A stretch of 64,000 bases of DNA, taken from assembly GCF_011601315.1 (NCBI RefSeq), contig NZ_JAAORA010000002.1, positions 605,963-669,962 on the forward strand, given 5' to 3'. Within the stretch, counting starts at the first letter, position 1; each line of letters begins with the position of its first letter. Of the stretch, positions 8,807 through 18,104 are shown one piece after another. The notes beneath the pieces are model-generated. The model had not been told where the DNA came from. It saw only the letters and a program-made list of their open reading frames with translations, and did no database searches. Made by a program: the position numbers and the translations under genes. This stretch comes from Candidatus Chlorobium masyuteum. Lineage in GTDB: Bacteria; Bacteroidota; Chlorobiia; Chlorobiales; Chlorobiaceae.

Positions 8807-10137
8807 AATCGGGCGATGTATCGGTTCACATCGAACTTCCTTGCGCAGCCGGATGCGTTCATATAGCGGATTTTGCCGTAAACCGGCCGCTCAAACCATG
8901 GGCGGTCATGCACTCCGCCGATTGACCATGCAATTCCTGTATAGCCGTTTGGATCCCTTCCATCAAGAGCGTAGCGGTCATTGAGTGCAATGGCTGTTTC
9001 AAAGGCCTGTTCCGCACTTTCACTCCATTCAAGAATCTTCTTTGCCCAGTACATGCGCATGTAGCCGTGAATTTTACCGGTTGTAACCAGCTCAAGCTGA
9101 GCTGAGTTCCATAACCGTTCGTGTGTGGCCCCCTCTTCAAACTCTTTTTGTGAATAGATGTAATCCCGGTGATCTGCAGCATGTTTTATGAGTGACTCTT
9201 TTGCCCAGGTCGGGCAGCCATCTAAGGAGTCGTAGCGGTCATTATAGAAGCAGTAGTTATCCGAAAGCTCCCTGCGAACGATCAACTCTTCAAGAAAAGC
9301 GCTTCTGCTCTCATCCGGCACGCTGCTTTCTGAAGCCTGAAGTGCAATAAACTGCGCACTGATCTGACCGAAATGGAGGTAGGGAGAGAGATTGGAGAGG
9401 ACACCGCTGTTCGGATCATTGCGCCGTTCTGCATAGGTAGAGAGTCTGTTTTTGAGAAATGATTCAAGGCAGTGAGCCGCAGCCTCCTCTCCCGGTTTAA
9501 GCCAATCGACAGGCGCCACCTGGTGGTCAGCTTTCAGGCTGCTGCGGATCCCGTTCCAATCAACAGGAAGCGATTCAGTTGTTGCATCAAGCGGTTCAAG
9601 CTGAGGGAATCCGGTCAGAAACTCGCCGAGCAGGCTCTTGATTTTCGGCCGGAATGTTCTGGCTGCATACTCCTGTTTGCCGGATGCGATCCGGCAGGGA
9701 ACAATGTTATGAGCGTCGACTTCATAGAGCGGCAGCGTGAGCTGAGCTCCAAGCGTTGTTTTCCACTTTCTGCTGATTTTCAGTGGCGAAAAGTCGGTAA
9801 CCACAACTCCGGCCTTCATCTTACGGGCGAAGCGGGAAAGCTCGATTTCCGGTTCACCCTGCAGGAGATAAAAGGGAATGTTCAGTCTCCGGAGCGCTCC
9901 TTCAACCTCCTGAAGCCCTTTAAGCATGAAGTCGTAATGGCGGAGTGGGGCATTGAGAAAGGATGGTGCAAGGGTGAAAACCACCATCAGCGGCTGCTGC
10001 AACAGTTCTCCCTTTTTTCGGGCAAACAGGAGTGCCCAGTTATGCCGGACCCGCTGGTCACGTGACATCCAGTAGATGACCGGGCCGCTCCTATCCCGGC
10101 AGTTATTGAGGAGTGTTATACGGCGGGGATCAATCAT
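8779..10137 (-). CDS. phr: Class II deoxyribodipyrimidine photolyase
   Basis: A flavoprotein that repairs cyclobutane pyrimidine dimers using light. The start VIYWMSRDQRVRHNWAL is the class II signature. A Rossmann-like N-terminal domain is followed by the helical FAD-binding domain (about 230-450) with NPNSGVLSNLSPYLHFGQIS and WNSAQLELVTTGKIHGYMRMYWAKKI. I chose ATG 10137 (MIDPRRITLLNN, 452 residues). The frame stays open to 10215, but that extension lies within the upstream gene. At 10137 the gene overlaps the glutamine amidotransferase stop by 8 bases, implying coupled translation. Confidence 0.88.
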   Translation of the reverse strand: MIDPRRITLLNNCRDRSGPVIYWMSRDQRVRHNWALLFARKKGELLQQPLMVVFTLAPSFLNAPLRHYDFMLKGLQEVEGALRRLNIPFYLLQGEPEIELSRFARKMKAGVVVTDFSPLKISRKWKTTLGAQLTLPLYEVDAHNIVPCRIASGKQEYAARTFRPKIKSLLGEFLTGFPQLEPLDATTESLPVDWNGIRSSLKADHQVAPVDWLKPGEEAAAHCLESFLKNRLSTYAERRNDPNSGVLSNLSPYLHFGQISAQFIALQASESSVPDESRSAFLEELIVRRELSDNYCFYNDRYDSLDGCPTWAKESLIKHAADHRDYIYSQKEFEEGATHERLWNSAQLELVTTGKIHGYMRMYWAKKILEWSESAEQAFETAIALNDRYALDGRDPNGYTGIAWSIGGVHDRPWFERPVYGKIRYMNASGCARKFDVNRYIARFEEIPDFEF

Positions 10138-10849
10138 GAGCAAGGCCGGAAATACGGAGAAAATTGTTGATAAGCTGTATCCCTGTTGCGGTGTACTCAT
10201 GCCGGAATGATTCAAACTGTTCGATCAGGGCCGTGCGATCCATGCTTTTCAGGTCGGCATCAAGAGCAAGCCATGACAAAAACATGCTCAATGTCATTTC
10301 AGCATGGCATTGCAATCCATAAGCTTTTTCTCCAGCCTTTACAGCCTGTATCGGGCAGAGCCTGCCGGAGGCAAGCAGCTTCATCCCCGCAGCAAGTTCA
10401 ACCGTCTCTCCATGAAGCTGAAAGACCCTGATACTCTCTGAAAGCCCACAAAAAAGAGGGTCTTCTTTTCCTTCGGCTGTGAGCAGCATGCGGTACTCTT
10501 CGCCTTCCTGATCTGTAAACCCGATCTCCTGAACGGGGCATTTCAGCACCTTTCCGCCTCCCGCTTTAACCAGCGTCTGCATGCCGAGGCAGATGCCGAG
10601 GTAGGGGATCTCTTCCTGAAGCGCGACCTCTATCCGGGCGAGCTGCATCAGCATGGATGGGGTCAGGTCATTGGCGCTTTGTGGGCCGCCAAGTACCACA
10701 ACGGCTTTATAGCTTCGTGGATCCGGGAAGCTGTCACCCGCAGCAAGATCCACGACGTGCGATGTGAAATCCTTGTCAGAAAGAGCAGTTTCAATCAGTC
10801 CCGGAGCCTCGTGGGTGATGTTTTTGACGATCAGGAGAGGCTTTTTCAT
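10130..10849 (-). CDS. Class I glutamine amidotransferase-like protein
   Basis: The 239-residue protein has the GATase1 fold seen in the N-terminal half of GMP synthase. The nucleophile is Cys87 in GICLGMQ, and the His182/Glu184 pair sits in LQCHAE, completing the catalytic triad. No synthetase domain is attached, so it is a stand-alone amidotransferase or gamma-glutamyl hydrolase of unknown substrate. It is the first gene of a two-gene unit with the photolyase and overlaps it by 8 bases. Confidence 0.8.
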   Translation of the reverse strand: MKKPLLIVKNITHEAPGLIETALSDKDFTSHVVDLAAGDSFPDPRSYKAVVVLGGPQSANDLTPSMLMQLARIEVALQEEIPYLGICLGMQTLVKAGGGKVLKCPVQEIGFTDQEGEEYRMLLTAEGKEDPLFCGLSESIRVFQLHGETVELAAGMKLLASGRLCPIQAVKAGEKAYGLQCHAEMTLSMFLSWLALDADLKSMDRTALIEQFESFRHEYTATGIQLINNFLRISGLAHD

Positions 10850-10956
10850 AGGGGATGTAAGTTACTTTACTGGTTCAATTCGGCATCAATACAGGTTTTT
10901 TTTTCAATATCTTTTTTCGAAGATTAAAAAAAATACAACAAAAGCTGATGAAACTC

Positions 10957-10986
10957 TTGATTCAAATGACTTAAGATTCTTATATA
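10957..10986 (+). promoter_or_regulatory. Possible promoter for the PstS-like cluster
   Basis: TTGATT (10957-10962) and TATATA (10981-10986) are separated by 18 bases within an AT-rich 246-base gap, about 110 bases before the first PstS-like gene. The match to a housekeeping promoter is by eye and could be chance in AT-rich DNA. Confidence 0.25.
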
Positions 10987-11095
10987 TTTCCAGATAATTT
11001 TTTTTCTTGATATGAAGATTCAGTACAGTGTGTTGTGCTTTTTTTAATTTTCGCTACAGATTCCATGTTGATTTATCTAATGAAATCATCCCTAC

Positions 11096-11980
11096 ATGAA
11101 AAGAACTATCAGTATTGTAAAGAAGATCTTTAAGAGCGCAGCTTTTTTCAGCCTTTTCTCTTCCGGAACTATGGTGGCCTATGGGGCGGATTCAGTTGTT
11201 ACTGCACGCATTCAGCCGACGGGTCTGGTTGCCGACAATAAAATAATCATTGATGGTTCCCCCTCTGCCGGTCTTGTCGCCAATGTTTTTGCGATGGATT
11301 TTCTGAAAACCGAAGGCATTGTTGTGAAGGTCAATGAGAGTGACTCCGAGCGGGGGATCTACAGCCTGATCTATAAAAATTGTGACATTGCCACGACCGC
11401 AAGACCTATGCGCCCCCAGGAGCTGGCCGAGGCCAAACGGGAGGGTGTAAAACCAGTTCAGAACGTGCTTGCCCATGATGCTATCGTTATGGTCGTGCAC
11501 CCGGCTAATACGCTCTCCGGTTTAACAATTGACCAGATTCGCAAAATTTATACCGGGACCTATACCAACTGGAGCCAGCTTGGCGGGCCGAATCGTCCGA
11601 TTGTGCTGCTTCAGCGCGAGAATAAAAGTGGTACACAGGAGACCTTTACTGACGTTGTGATGGGAAAAACACCGATTTCAATGAGAGCGGTAACCCTCTT
11701 CAACAATCGCGAAATCATCGGACGCATTGCTTCTACACCCAACGCCATTGGCATGATCGGGCGCGGGTGGATTGATAACTCGGTCAAAACGCTTCTCGTC
11801 AATGGCGTGGATCACTCGCCGACAACCATCAAGGACAAGAGCTATCCGCTTCACCGGCTCCTCTACATGTATACAAATGGTCAGCCGACCGGCGTACTGA
11901 AACGGTTTGTGGAGTACTCAACAACACCTGATGGCCAGAGAGCACTCAGCGAAAACGGTTTTATCGCAGAAAACCGGTAA
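11096..11980 (+). CDS. PstS-like periplasmic substrate-binding protein (copy 1)
   Basis: The 294-residue protein carries a signal peptide (basic start, hydrophobic core, cleavage near AYGADS) and a PstS-like type 2 periplasmic binding fold. Typical blocks are IIIDGSPSAG, DIATTARPM, the YTGTYTNWSQLGG loop, RENKSGTQETF and TPNAIGMIG. These match the phosphate-binding SGT/STxA pattern only partly, so the ligand could be phosphate or another oxyanion. It is the most divergent of three tandem paralogues. No transporter membrane or ATPase gene is adjacent. Confidence 0.8.
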   Translation: MKRTISIVKKIFKSAAFFSLFSSGTMVAYGADSVVTARIQPTGLVADNKIIIDGSPSAGLVANVFAMDFLKTEGIVVKVNESDSERGIYSLIYKNCDIATTARPMRPQELAEAKREGVKPVQNVLAHDAIVMVVHPANTLSGLTIDQIRKIYTGTYTNWSQLGGPNRPIVLLQRENKSGTQETFTDVVMGKTPISMRAVTLFNNREIIGRIASTPNAIGMIGRGWIDNSVKTLLVNGVDHSPTTIKDKSYPLHRLLYMYTNGQPTGVLKRFVEYSTTPDGQRALSENGFIAENR

Positions 11981-12020
11981 ATGAGATGGATCTGAACAAC
12001 TTTTACCATACGTTTTAACA

Positions 12021-12046
12021 AAGAAGCCCGTGCCAGCGGGCTTCTT
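12021..12046 (+). terminator. Rho-independent terminator after copy 1
   Basis: AAGAAGCCCG and CGGGCTTCTT form a perfect 10-bp stem around the loop TGCCAG, followed by a short T-rich stretch. It separates the first PstS-like gene from the other two. Confidence 0.75.
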
Positions 12047-12207
12047 TCCGCTGTAACTCCTCCGTTGTCAACGAGTAATCCTCTCCCCCGATAGTTGTAA
12101 TTGTAACAAGAATTTCTTGTGATTGAATTATGAGAGCTCATTGTGTGTTCTCTCTTTTACAATTGCTCTTCACACGCCATGCTCTTTATTAATAAAATCT
12201 TCCGTTC

Positions 12208-13068
12208 ATGACAAGAACTATCAGTTTTATTAAGAGGATAGGTATCGGTGCGGCTCTCTTCAGCATGTTCACTTCAGTAGATGTAGATGCCCGCAACAAA
12301 GCGATTACCTCCGGACTGGTATCCGATAATAAAATCATTGCAGACGGGGCTCCTTCAGCCGGTCTTATTGCCAATCTCTTTGCGCTTGATTTCCTCAAAA
12401 CGGATGGCATCGTTGTCAGAGTCAATGAGAGTGACTCTGAACGGGGGCTCTACGGCCTGATCTACAAAAATTGTGACATTGCCACGACGACCAGGCTGTT
12501 GCACGATCAAGAGCTGGCCGAGGCAAGGAGTCAGGGTGTGAATCCGGTTCCGCACACGGTTGCACTGGGTGCGATCGTTATTGTGGTTCATCCCGCTAAT
12601 TCCATAAAAGAGTTGAGTATCGATCAGATTCGCAATATCTATTCAGGAGCCTATACCAACTGGAAGGAGGTTGGGGGAAAGGATCGCCCGATTGTGCTGC
12701 TTCAGCGGGAGCAAGGGAGCGGTACTGAGGAGACCTTCAACGACATCGTTATGGGAAAAACCCCCTTGTCTATGAAGGTTATAACGCTCTTCAACAATCG
12801 CGAAATCAGAAGCAGGGTCAACGAAACTCCGAATGCAATAGGATATATCGGGCACGGCTGGATTGATAGTTCAGTCAAAGCGCTTCTGGTTAATGGTATC
12901 GATCACACTCCCGAAACCATCAAAGATGGCACCTATCCACTTTGCAGGCCGCTTTATATGTACACAAACGGGAAGCCTTTCGGTGTTCTCCAGCGATTTG
13001 TTGAGTACTCAAAAACGTACGAAGGCCAAAAAGCGGTCATTGAAAACGGTTATGTCTCCGCTGACTGA
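12208..13068 (+). CDS. PstS-like periplasmic substrate-binding protein (copy 2)
   Basis: The 286-residue paralogue has a signal peptide (cleavage near VDVDA) and the same fold blocks: IIADGAPSAG, DIATTTRLL, YSGAYTNWKEVGG, REQGSGTEETF and TPNAIGYIG. Its central region is nearly identical at DNA level to copy 3 (compare 12645-12800 with 13620-13775), pointing to recent duplication or gene conversion. The ATG at 12208 is the only sensible start. It lies 227 bases after copy 1, beyond that gene's terminator. Confidence 0.8.
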   Translation: MTRTISFIKRIGIGAALFSMFTSVDVDARNKAITSGLVSDNKIIADGAPSAGLIANLFALDFLKTDGIVVRVNESDSERGLYGLIYKNCDIATTTRLLHDQELAEARSQGVNPVPHTVALGAIVIVVHPANSIKELSIDQIRNIYSGAYTNWKEVGGKDRPIVLLQREQGSGTEETFNDIVMGKTPLSMKVITLFNNREIRSRVNETPNAIGYIGHGWIDSSVKALLVNGIDHTPETIKDGTYPLCRPLYMYTNGKPFGVLQRFVEYSKTYEGQKAVIENGYVSAD

Positions 13069-13174
13069 GTGCTTTTGAACGTGCTCCGCTCAGGCAAAAA
13101 TTTTTCCGGATCAGGAATTTTGATTAATTGAAAGGCAGAACGCGGTTTGTTTTTTTAATAAAACGGGTTGTTTC

Positions 13175-14050
13175 ATGAAAAAAACTCTCAGTGTTATCAG
13201 GAGCATGTTGTTACGTGCTCTCCTCTTCAGCATTGGTGCTGCCGGAACGCTCAAAGCCGAGAGTTTTGAGATAGGAACGCCCGCCTCTCCAACCGGTCTT
13301 GTTTCCGGTAACTCCATTGTTATAGACGGAGCCCCTTCACCCGGTCTTATCGCCAACCTTTTTGCCTTTGATTTTCTCAAAAGTGATGGAGTTATTGTCA
13401 GAGTCAATGAGAGTGACTCTGAACGGGGCATATACACGCTGCTCTACAAAAATTGTGACATTGCCAGCACGACAAGGTTGATGAACGATAAAGAGCTGGC
13501 CGAGGCAAGGGCTCTGGGGGTAAATCCGGTTCCGCACACGGTTGCCCTGGGCGCGATCGTCATGGTCGTCCATCCGGGTAATTCTCTGAAAAGTTTGACA
13601 ATTGATCAACTCCGCAAAATCTATTCAGGAGCCTATACCAACTGGAAGGAGGTTGGGGGAAAGGATCGACCGATTGTGCTGCTTCAGCGGGAGCAGGGGA
13701 GCGGTACGGTGGAGACCTTCAACGACATCGTTATGGGAAAAACACCCTTGTCAATGAAGGTTATAACGCTCTTCAACAATCGCGAAATCAGAAGCCGCAT
13801 CAATCTGACACCGAATGCGATAGGATATATCGGACACAGCTGGATAGATAAATCAGTCAAACCGCTTCTGGTCAATGGTATCGATCACACGTCCTATACC
13901 ATAAAAAACGAGATCTATCCTCTTTGCAGAAAACTCTACATGTACACGAATGGTAAGCCCTTCGGCGTACTCAAGCGGTTTGTTGAGTACTCGTCAACCG
14001 CAGAAGGCAAGGAGAGGCTCACTGAAAACGGCTTTATCCCGGTTGATTGA
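13175..14050 (+). CDS. PstS-like periplasmic substrate-binding protein (copy 3)
   Basis: The 291-residue protein has a signal peptide (MKKTLSVIRSMLLRALLFS, cleavage near LKAES) and the PstS-like fold with REQGSGTVETF and TPNAIGYIGHSWID. It is closest to copy 2. Its stop (14048-14050) is followed almost at once by the barrel-protein gene, whose frame can even start at an overlapping TTG (14047). This close spacing suggests one transcript and a shared envelope role. Confidence 0.8.
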   Translation: MKKTLSVIRSMLLRALLFSIGAAGTLKAESFEIGTPASPTGLVSGNSIVIDGAPSPGLIANLFAFDFLKSDGVIVRVNESDSERGIYTLLYKNCDIASTTRLMNDKELAEARALGVNPVPHTVALGAIVMVVHPGNSLKSLTIDQLRKIYSGAYTNWKEVGGKDRPIVLLQREQGSGTVETFNDIVMGKTPLSMKVITLFNNREIRSRINLTPNAIGYIGHSWIDKSVKPLLVNGIDHTSYTIKNEIYPLCRKLYMYTNGKPFGVLKRFVEYSSTAEGKERLTENGFIPVD

Positions 14051-14052
14051 GT

Positions 14053-15723
14053 ATGTGTGAGGCTCCTGTGATTCGCTCTGTGTTGCATCTTTTGCTCCTG
14101 TTGACGTTTGCGGGGCTGCCTCTACCTTCCCGTGCGGCAGAGTGGGGAGCCCTTACACAACCGATTGGAACCCGAAACACCCCTTTTCTTGTCGACCCGG
14201 CACTGCTCAATGCCGCTTACGCTGCAGACAAAGGGCCCTGGGCACTGACCACCAGCGTGACCAGCATTACAACAACGACGCCCCAGTTTTTTATCCGTTT
14301 TTATAATCCTTCAGCTTCATCAAACGCTTCCGGTCAGGAGGGAAGCTGGGTGATGCGCATCAGCTCTGTTCGCGGCTTGAGTGCTCAAAAAATCCGCGAT
14401 CTCTTTGCCCTGCCGAACACACCCTCCATGATGACGCTTGGTTTATCCGTCACCGGCGAATCATTCTATACCGGCATTGCCGGTCCGATTGAGGGATGGG
14501 GAGATGGCGGCGGCCAGCAATCACAGGCAAACGGCGGCCCCTATACCATTTTTTTTAATGCGCAACCGGTGATGGATGCGGCGCTCTCCTACCAGAGCGT
14601 GGCAGATACCGATAATGGTCGTAAAATTGGAGCTTACCTTGACTCGTCTATACCTGCGGCATACTCTGATATGGAAACGGTTTACAATACGCTCGACGTG
14701 CTCTGTAATCCCGCGAGTCGCGACCTGTTCAACAGCGCACTTGGTACGCTTACGGCTCAACGCTTTGATAACCTTGCCTCCTCGGCACACTATGCTGTGG
14801 AGCTGCAAAATCAAGCCACAGACGACCGTATCGACCGATTTGTAGTGAACAATGCAACGCCCGGTTTCTGGATAAAAGCCGCAAGGAGTTTTCAGCACTC
14901 GCCCGACTCGGGATATGACGGCGATATCAATGCGATGATTCTCGGTTTCGACAGAAAGAGTTCCGATCGTACGCTGTCAGGGATCTCGCTTGCATGGATG
15001 CATGGTACCGTTTACTGGGCTGACAACGGCGGGCAGGCGGTTGCGGACTATTACCGGGCAGAGGCCTATTCGGCAGTGCTTATCGACCGGGCATTTCTGC
15101 AGGGGGAGGTGAGTGTGGGTTCAGTGGCGGAAGAGACATCGCGAAATATCGCTATCGGTACCCTCTATCTGCCCTCTTTGCATGGACCCCTGCTCTCTCC
15201 GCTCAGCGGCATAGCAAGAACAGCAAATGCTGATTATAAAGGATGGAATGCGGATATCGGCTTGCGTGCAGGTGTTCTGGTTAATGCCGGTATGCTGAAC
15301 ATCCGCCCCTCTTTCGGTTTCGGGTGGCTTTATCAGTCAAGAAACAGTTTTACTGAAACCGGAGCCGAAAGTCTGAACCTGACTGTCGCAGCCGCTCATG
15401 CCGCGACCCTGCATGGCAGGGCGGATGTGCGCTTTGAAAGAGCGATCCTGCTGGATGGACAGAAAACAATTACCCCCTATGTCGTAATCGGTTGGGCCTT
15501 TGCCAAACGTCTTGATGCACAGGAGGTTACCGCCTCCATGAACGGCAGGAGTGACTTTTTTACAACATCGGCAGCTATCGGAACCACTCAAATGTTTACG
15601 GGCAGGGCAGGTATTGAAACAGCGCTCTCCAGGGAGTTTTTTATTTCCGCAGAGGGATTTCGTCAGGCGCAGTCGGGTAACCGGCAATCAGGTTTCGCTG
15701 TTGCAATGAATTACCTGTTTTGA
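14053..15723 (+). CDS. Autotransporter-type outer-membrane beta-barrel protein
   Basis: The protein (about 556 residues) starts with a signal peptide (HLLLLLTFAGLPLPSRAAEW). A roughly 250-residue N-terminal region holds WVMRISSVRGLSAQKIRDLF, a pattern also seen in other autotransporter-type proteins, plus a Gly-rich GWGDGGGQQ segment. The last about 280 residues look like a beta-barrel: GFWIKAARSF, alternating aromatic strands, and a terminal phenylalanine (MNYLF). The passenger is short. I chose ATG 14053 over the overlapping TTG 14047. Its position right after three binding proteins suggests work on the same ligand or surface, which is inference. Confidence 0.7.
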   Translation: MCEAPVIRSVLHLLLLLTFAGLPLPSRAAEWGALTQPIGTRNTPFLVDPALLNAAYAADKGPWALTTSVTSITTTTPQFFIRFYNPSASSNASGQEGSWVMRISSVRGLSAQKIRDLFALPNTPSMMTLGLSVTGESFYTGIAGPIEGWGDGGGQQSQANGGPYTIFFNAQPVMDAALSYQSVADTDNGRKIGAYLDSSIPAAYSDMETVYNTLDVLCNPASRDLFNSALGTLTAQRFDNLASSAHYAVELQNQATDDRIDRFVVNNATPGFWIKAARSFQHSPDSGYDGDINAMILGFDRKSSDRTLSGISLAWMHGTVYWADNGGQAVADYYRAEAYSAVLIDRAFLQGEVSVGSVAEETSRNIAIGTLYLPSLHGPLLSPLSGIARTANADYKGWNADIGLRAGVLVNAGMLNIRPSFGFGWLYQSRNSFTETGAESLNLTVAAAHAATLHGRADVRFERAILLDGQKTITPYVVIGWAFAKRLDAQEVTASMNGRSDFFTTSAAIGTTQMFTGRAGIETALSREFFISAEGFRQAQSGNRQSGFAVAMNYLF

Positions 15724-15835
15724 CGTCTTGTGATGGCGTATTATTTTTTTTAGTGCATGAGCATAAAAAAGGATAAGTTTCAAGGTGGTTAATGAGGCTA
15801 TGTGGAGTGGTAACGGTAACTAACCGGCATTGGTC

Positions 15836-16105
15836 ATGTTTGAAGAGCAGGAAGCAGAAGAACAGGTAACACAGGAGGATATTTCCGGCATTGTAAAACT
15901 GGCACCCATCGCCCTCGCCCTCCCTTTGGCGATTCCTTTCGCCCTTCCTCTGGCATTGCATGCCATTCATGGAATTGGAGTGGGTGGAATCGGCGTTCTG
16001 GCGGCTTCCCTGGCATTGCACCCCAAAAGTCAGGAGCTGCTTAAATCTTCCGGTGAAATCCTCTCAAAAATACTGCCGGTCGATACAATCGATCCCCCTG
16101 AATGA
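15836..16105 (+). CDS. Small hydrophobic protein, unknown
   Basis: An 89-residue product begins acidic (MFEEQEAEEQVTQED). It then has a long Ala/Leu/Pro-rich hydrophobic span (about 22-60) with the glycine run GIGVGGIGV, and a charged C-terminus. It looks like a small membrane protein with one or two helices. The acidic leader plus glycine-rich core recalls small secreted peptides, but no cleavage double-glycine or export gene is evident. The ATG at 15836 is chosen over a TTG at 15830. I do not recognise the family. Confidence 0.5.
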   Translation: MFEEQEAEEQVTQEDISGIVKLAPIALALPLAIPFALPLALHAIHGIGVGGIGVLAASLALHPKSQELLKSSGEILSKILPVDTIDPPE

Positions 16106-16236
16106 CCGTCATCAGATTTTGCATGTCCCTGCTCTGCGGAAAGCAGATGTTCTCTGGTTGACTTTCTGATCGGACAAGAGCTATATTTACCTTGTCGTCA
16201 TTGCCGACAACGCTCCTGGCACTTACTGCTGTTTCT

Positions 16237-17076
16237 ATGCAAACGAAGCCTGAAACCTCTCTGGCGTGCGCTTTCAAGCACAAGGGCTCATGGGCTCTTC
16301 TGCTGCTGCTGCACTGCATGCTGCTCTCATCATGTGTGACCGTGCCGATTACCGGCCGTTCACAACTCAATATTGTCTCCTCTTCGGGGATGCTCGCATT
16401 GAGCAACGAAACGTACGGCAAATTCAAAAAATCGAATCAGGAGAGCGCCGACAGGAAAAATACAGCTCTGGTCAAAAATGTCGGTACCCGTTTGCAGCTC
16501 GCCGTTGAGCACTATTTACGTTCTAATGGCATGGCAGCGGAGGTTAATGGCTATCTCTGGGAGTTCAAGCTTTTTGAGTCAAAGGATGTCAACGCCTTTG
16601 CCCTTCCCGGCGGAAAGGTTGTCATCTATACCGGCATTCTTCCCTTTACCAAAACTGATGCGGGGCTCGCCGTTGTCATGTCGCATGAGATCGCCCATGT
16701 GATTGCCCGTCACGGCAATGAGCGGATGAGTCAGGCATTGATCAGCCAGATGGGAGGCATAGCGTTAAATGAGGCGCTTTCGTCACAGTCACAGAAGACC
16801 AAAGATCTCTGGGCCGGGATATATGGTATCGGAACTACTTTTGGTTTCCTTATGCCCTACAGCCGCATGCAGGAGACTGAGGCTGATCATATCGGGCTGA
16901 TCTTTATGGCTATGGCGGGATATGATCCGAATGAAGCCGTCCCTTTCTGGCGCCGTATGGCCGCACAACCGGGAAACCGGCCTCTCGAATTTCTCAGTAC
17001 CCACCCGGCGCCGGAATCCCGGATTCGCCAGATTCAGTCGGAAATTCCTGAAGCGATGCGCTATTACCGCAAATAG
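16237..17076 (+). CDS. M48-family metalloprotease, lipoprotein
   Basis: A secreted zinc protease of the LoiP/BepA type, likely acting in envelope quality control. It has a lipoprotein signal with lipobox LLSSC (Cys33), the start CVTVPITGRSQL typical of the family, the zinc motif HEIAH (His150, Glu151, His154) and a downstream glutamate in ETEADHIG. It ends FLSTHPAPESRIRQI. Start: ATG 16237; an upstream TTG at 16192 is possible. The next protease gene, htpX, begins 13 bases later, so they form an operon. Confidence 0.85.
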   Translation: MQTKPETSLACAFKHKGSWALLLLLHCMLLSSCVTVPITGRSQLNIVSSSGMLALSNETYGKFKKSNQESADRKNTALVKNVGTRLQLAVEHYLRSNGMAAEVNGYLWEFKLFESKDVNAFALPGGKVVIYTGILPFTKTDAGLAVVMSHEIAHVIARHGNERMSQALISQMGGIALNEALSSQSQKTKDLWAGIYGIGTTFGFLMPYSRMQETEADHIGLIFMAMAGYDPNEAVPFWRRMAAQPGNRPLEFLSTHPAPESRIRQIQSEIPEAMRYYRK

Positions 17077-17089
17077 AGTGGAGTTTACT

Positions 17090-17965
17090 ATGAAGCGTGT
17101 TTTCTATTTTCTTGTCGTCAATCTGGCCATTGTTCTGGTGCTCTCCATTACCATGAGCCTGCTCGGTGTACAGCCATATTTGAATGCAGGCGGTCTTGAT
17201 CTCGGCAGTCTGATGGTTGTTTCGCTTATTTTCGGCTTTGGCGGCGCGTTTATATCCCTGGCGCTCTCAAAGTGGACGGCCAAGCGCTTTACCGGAGCTG
17301 TTGTTATTAAAAATCCCGCCAACGAAGCTGAAATATGGCTTTTGAATACCGTGAGAACCCAGTCGCAAAGGGTTGGAATCGGGATGCCGGAAGTTGCCAT
17401 ATTCAACTCTGCAGAAGTCAATGCATTTGCTACAGGGATGACAAAAAACCGTTCGCTGGTAGCGGTCTCTTCGGGCCTGATCAGTGCAATGACCCGCGAG
17501 GAGGCTGAGGGTGTACTTGCGCATGAAATTTCACACATCAGCAATGGCGATATGGTGACGCTGACTCTGATTCAGGGCGTGCTGAATACCTTTGTCATAT
17601 TTCTCTCACGCCTTATCGGATACGTCGTGGATAAAGCGGTTTTTAACACCAAACGGGGCACAGGGCCGGCATTTTTCATAACCAGAATCATCGCCGAAAT
17701 AATGCTTGGCATACTGGCCTCGATTGTTGTGATGTCGTTTTCGCGCAAACGGGAGTTCCGTGCAGATGCAGGCGCGGCAACCCTGGCTGGAAGGCAAAAG
17801 ATGATTGCGGCGCTTGAAAAGCTTCAGCTGATGCAGCAGACTACGGTCATGCCCGCTCAAATAGCCGCTTTCGCCATATCGGGCAAAACAGCCCGCGGCC
17901 TGAAAAAATTATTCGCAACCCACCCGAGCCTCGAAGAACGCATAGCTGCACTCCGGGGTTCATAG
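17090..17965 (+). CDS. htpX: HtpX-like inner-membrane zinc metalloprotease
   Basis: HtpX is an integral membrane M48 protease that degrades misfolded membrane proteins. Two N-terminal membrane helices (about 5-28 and 38-60) precede the catalytic motif HEISH (His145, Glu146, His149). Two more hydrophobic stretches follow (about 158-175 and 195-215), then EFRADAGAA with the third ligand glutamate, and FATHPSLEERIAAL at the C-terminus. The ATG at 17090 gives 291 residues, the usual length; the frame is open upstream but overlaps the preceding gene. Co-transcribed with the M48 lipoprotein. Confidence 0.9.
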   Translation: MKRVFYFLVVNLAIVLVLSITMSLLGVQPYLNAGGLDLGSLMVVSLIFGFGGAFISLALSKWTAKRFTGAVVIKNPANEAEIWLLNTVRTQSQRVGIGMPEVAIFNSAEVNAFATGMTKNRSLVAVSSGLISAMTREEAEGVLAHEISHISNGDMVTLTLIQGVLNTFVIFLSRLIGYVVDKAVFNTKRGTGPAFFITRIIAEIMLGILASIVVMSFSRKREFRADAGAATLAGRQKMIAALEKLQLMQQTTVMPAQIAAFAISGKTARGLKKLFATHPSLEERIAALRGS

Positions 17966-18016
17966 GGCTGAGTCCGGCTACCTCAAACGTGCAGAACTCA
18001 GCCCCTTGAATGCAAA

Positions 18017-18035
18017 AGCCCGCTCACGGCGGGCT
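18017..18035 (+). terminator. Terminator-like hairpin after htpX
   Basis: AGCCCGC (18017-18023) and GCGGGCT (18029-18035) form a 7-bp perfect stem around TCACG, 50 bases after htpX. No strong T-tract follows, so termination may be weak. Confidence 0.5.
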
Positions 18036-18104
18036 CTCGGGCAATTCCGTCGGAAACGGACTTCCGCGGTGCTGGTAGTCCTCCGATCACTTCTCTCTGC
18101 CAAA

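Noticed and set aside
9472..10065. 197-codon frame antisense to the photolyase gene
   Set aside because: Shadow of a well-supported gene; no family features.
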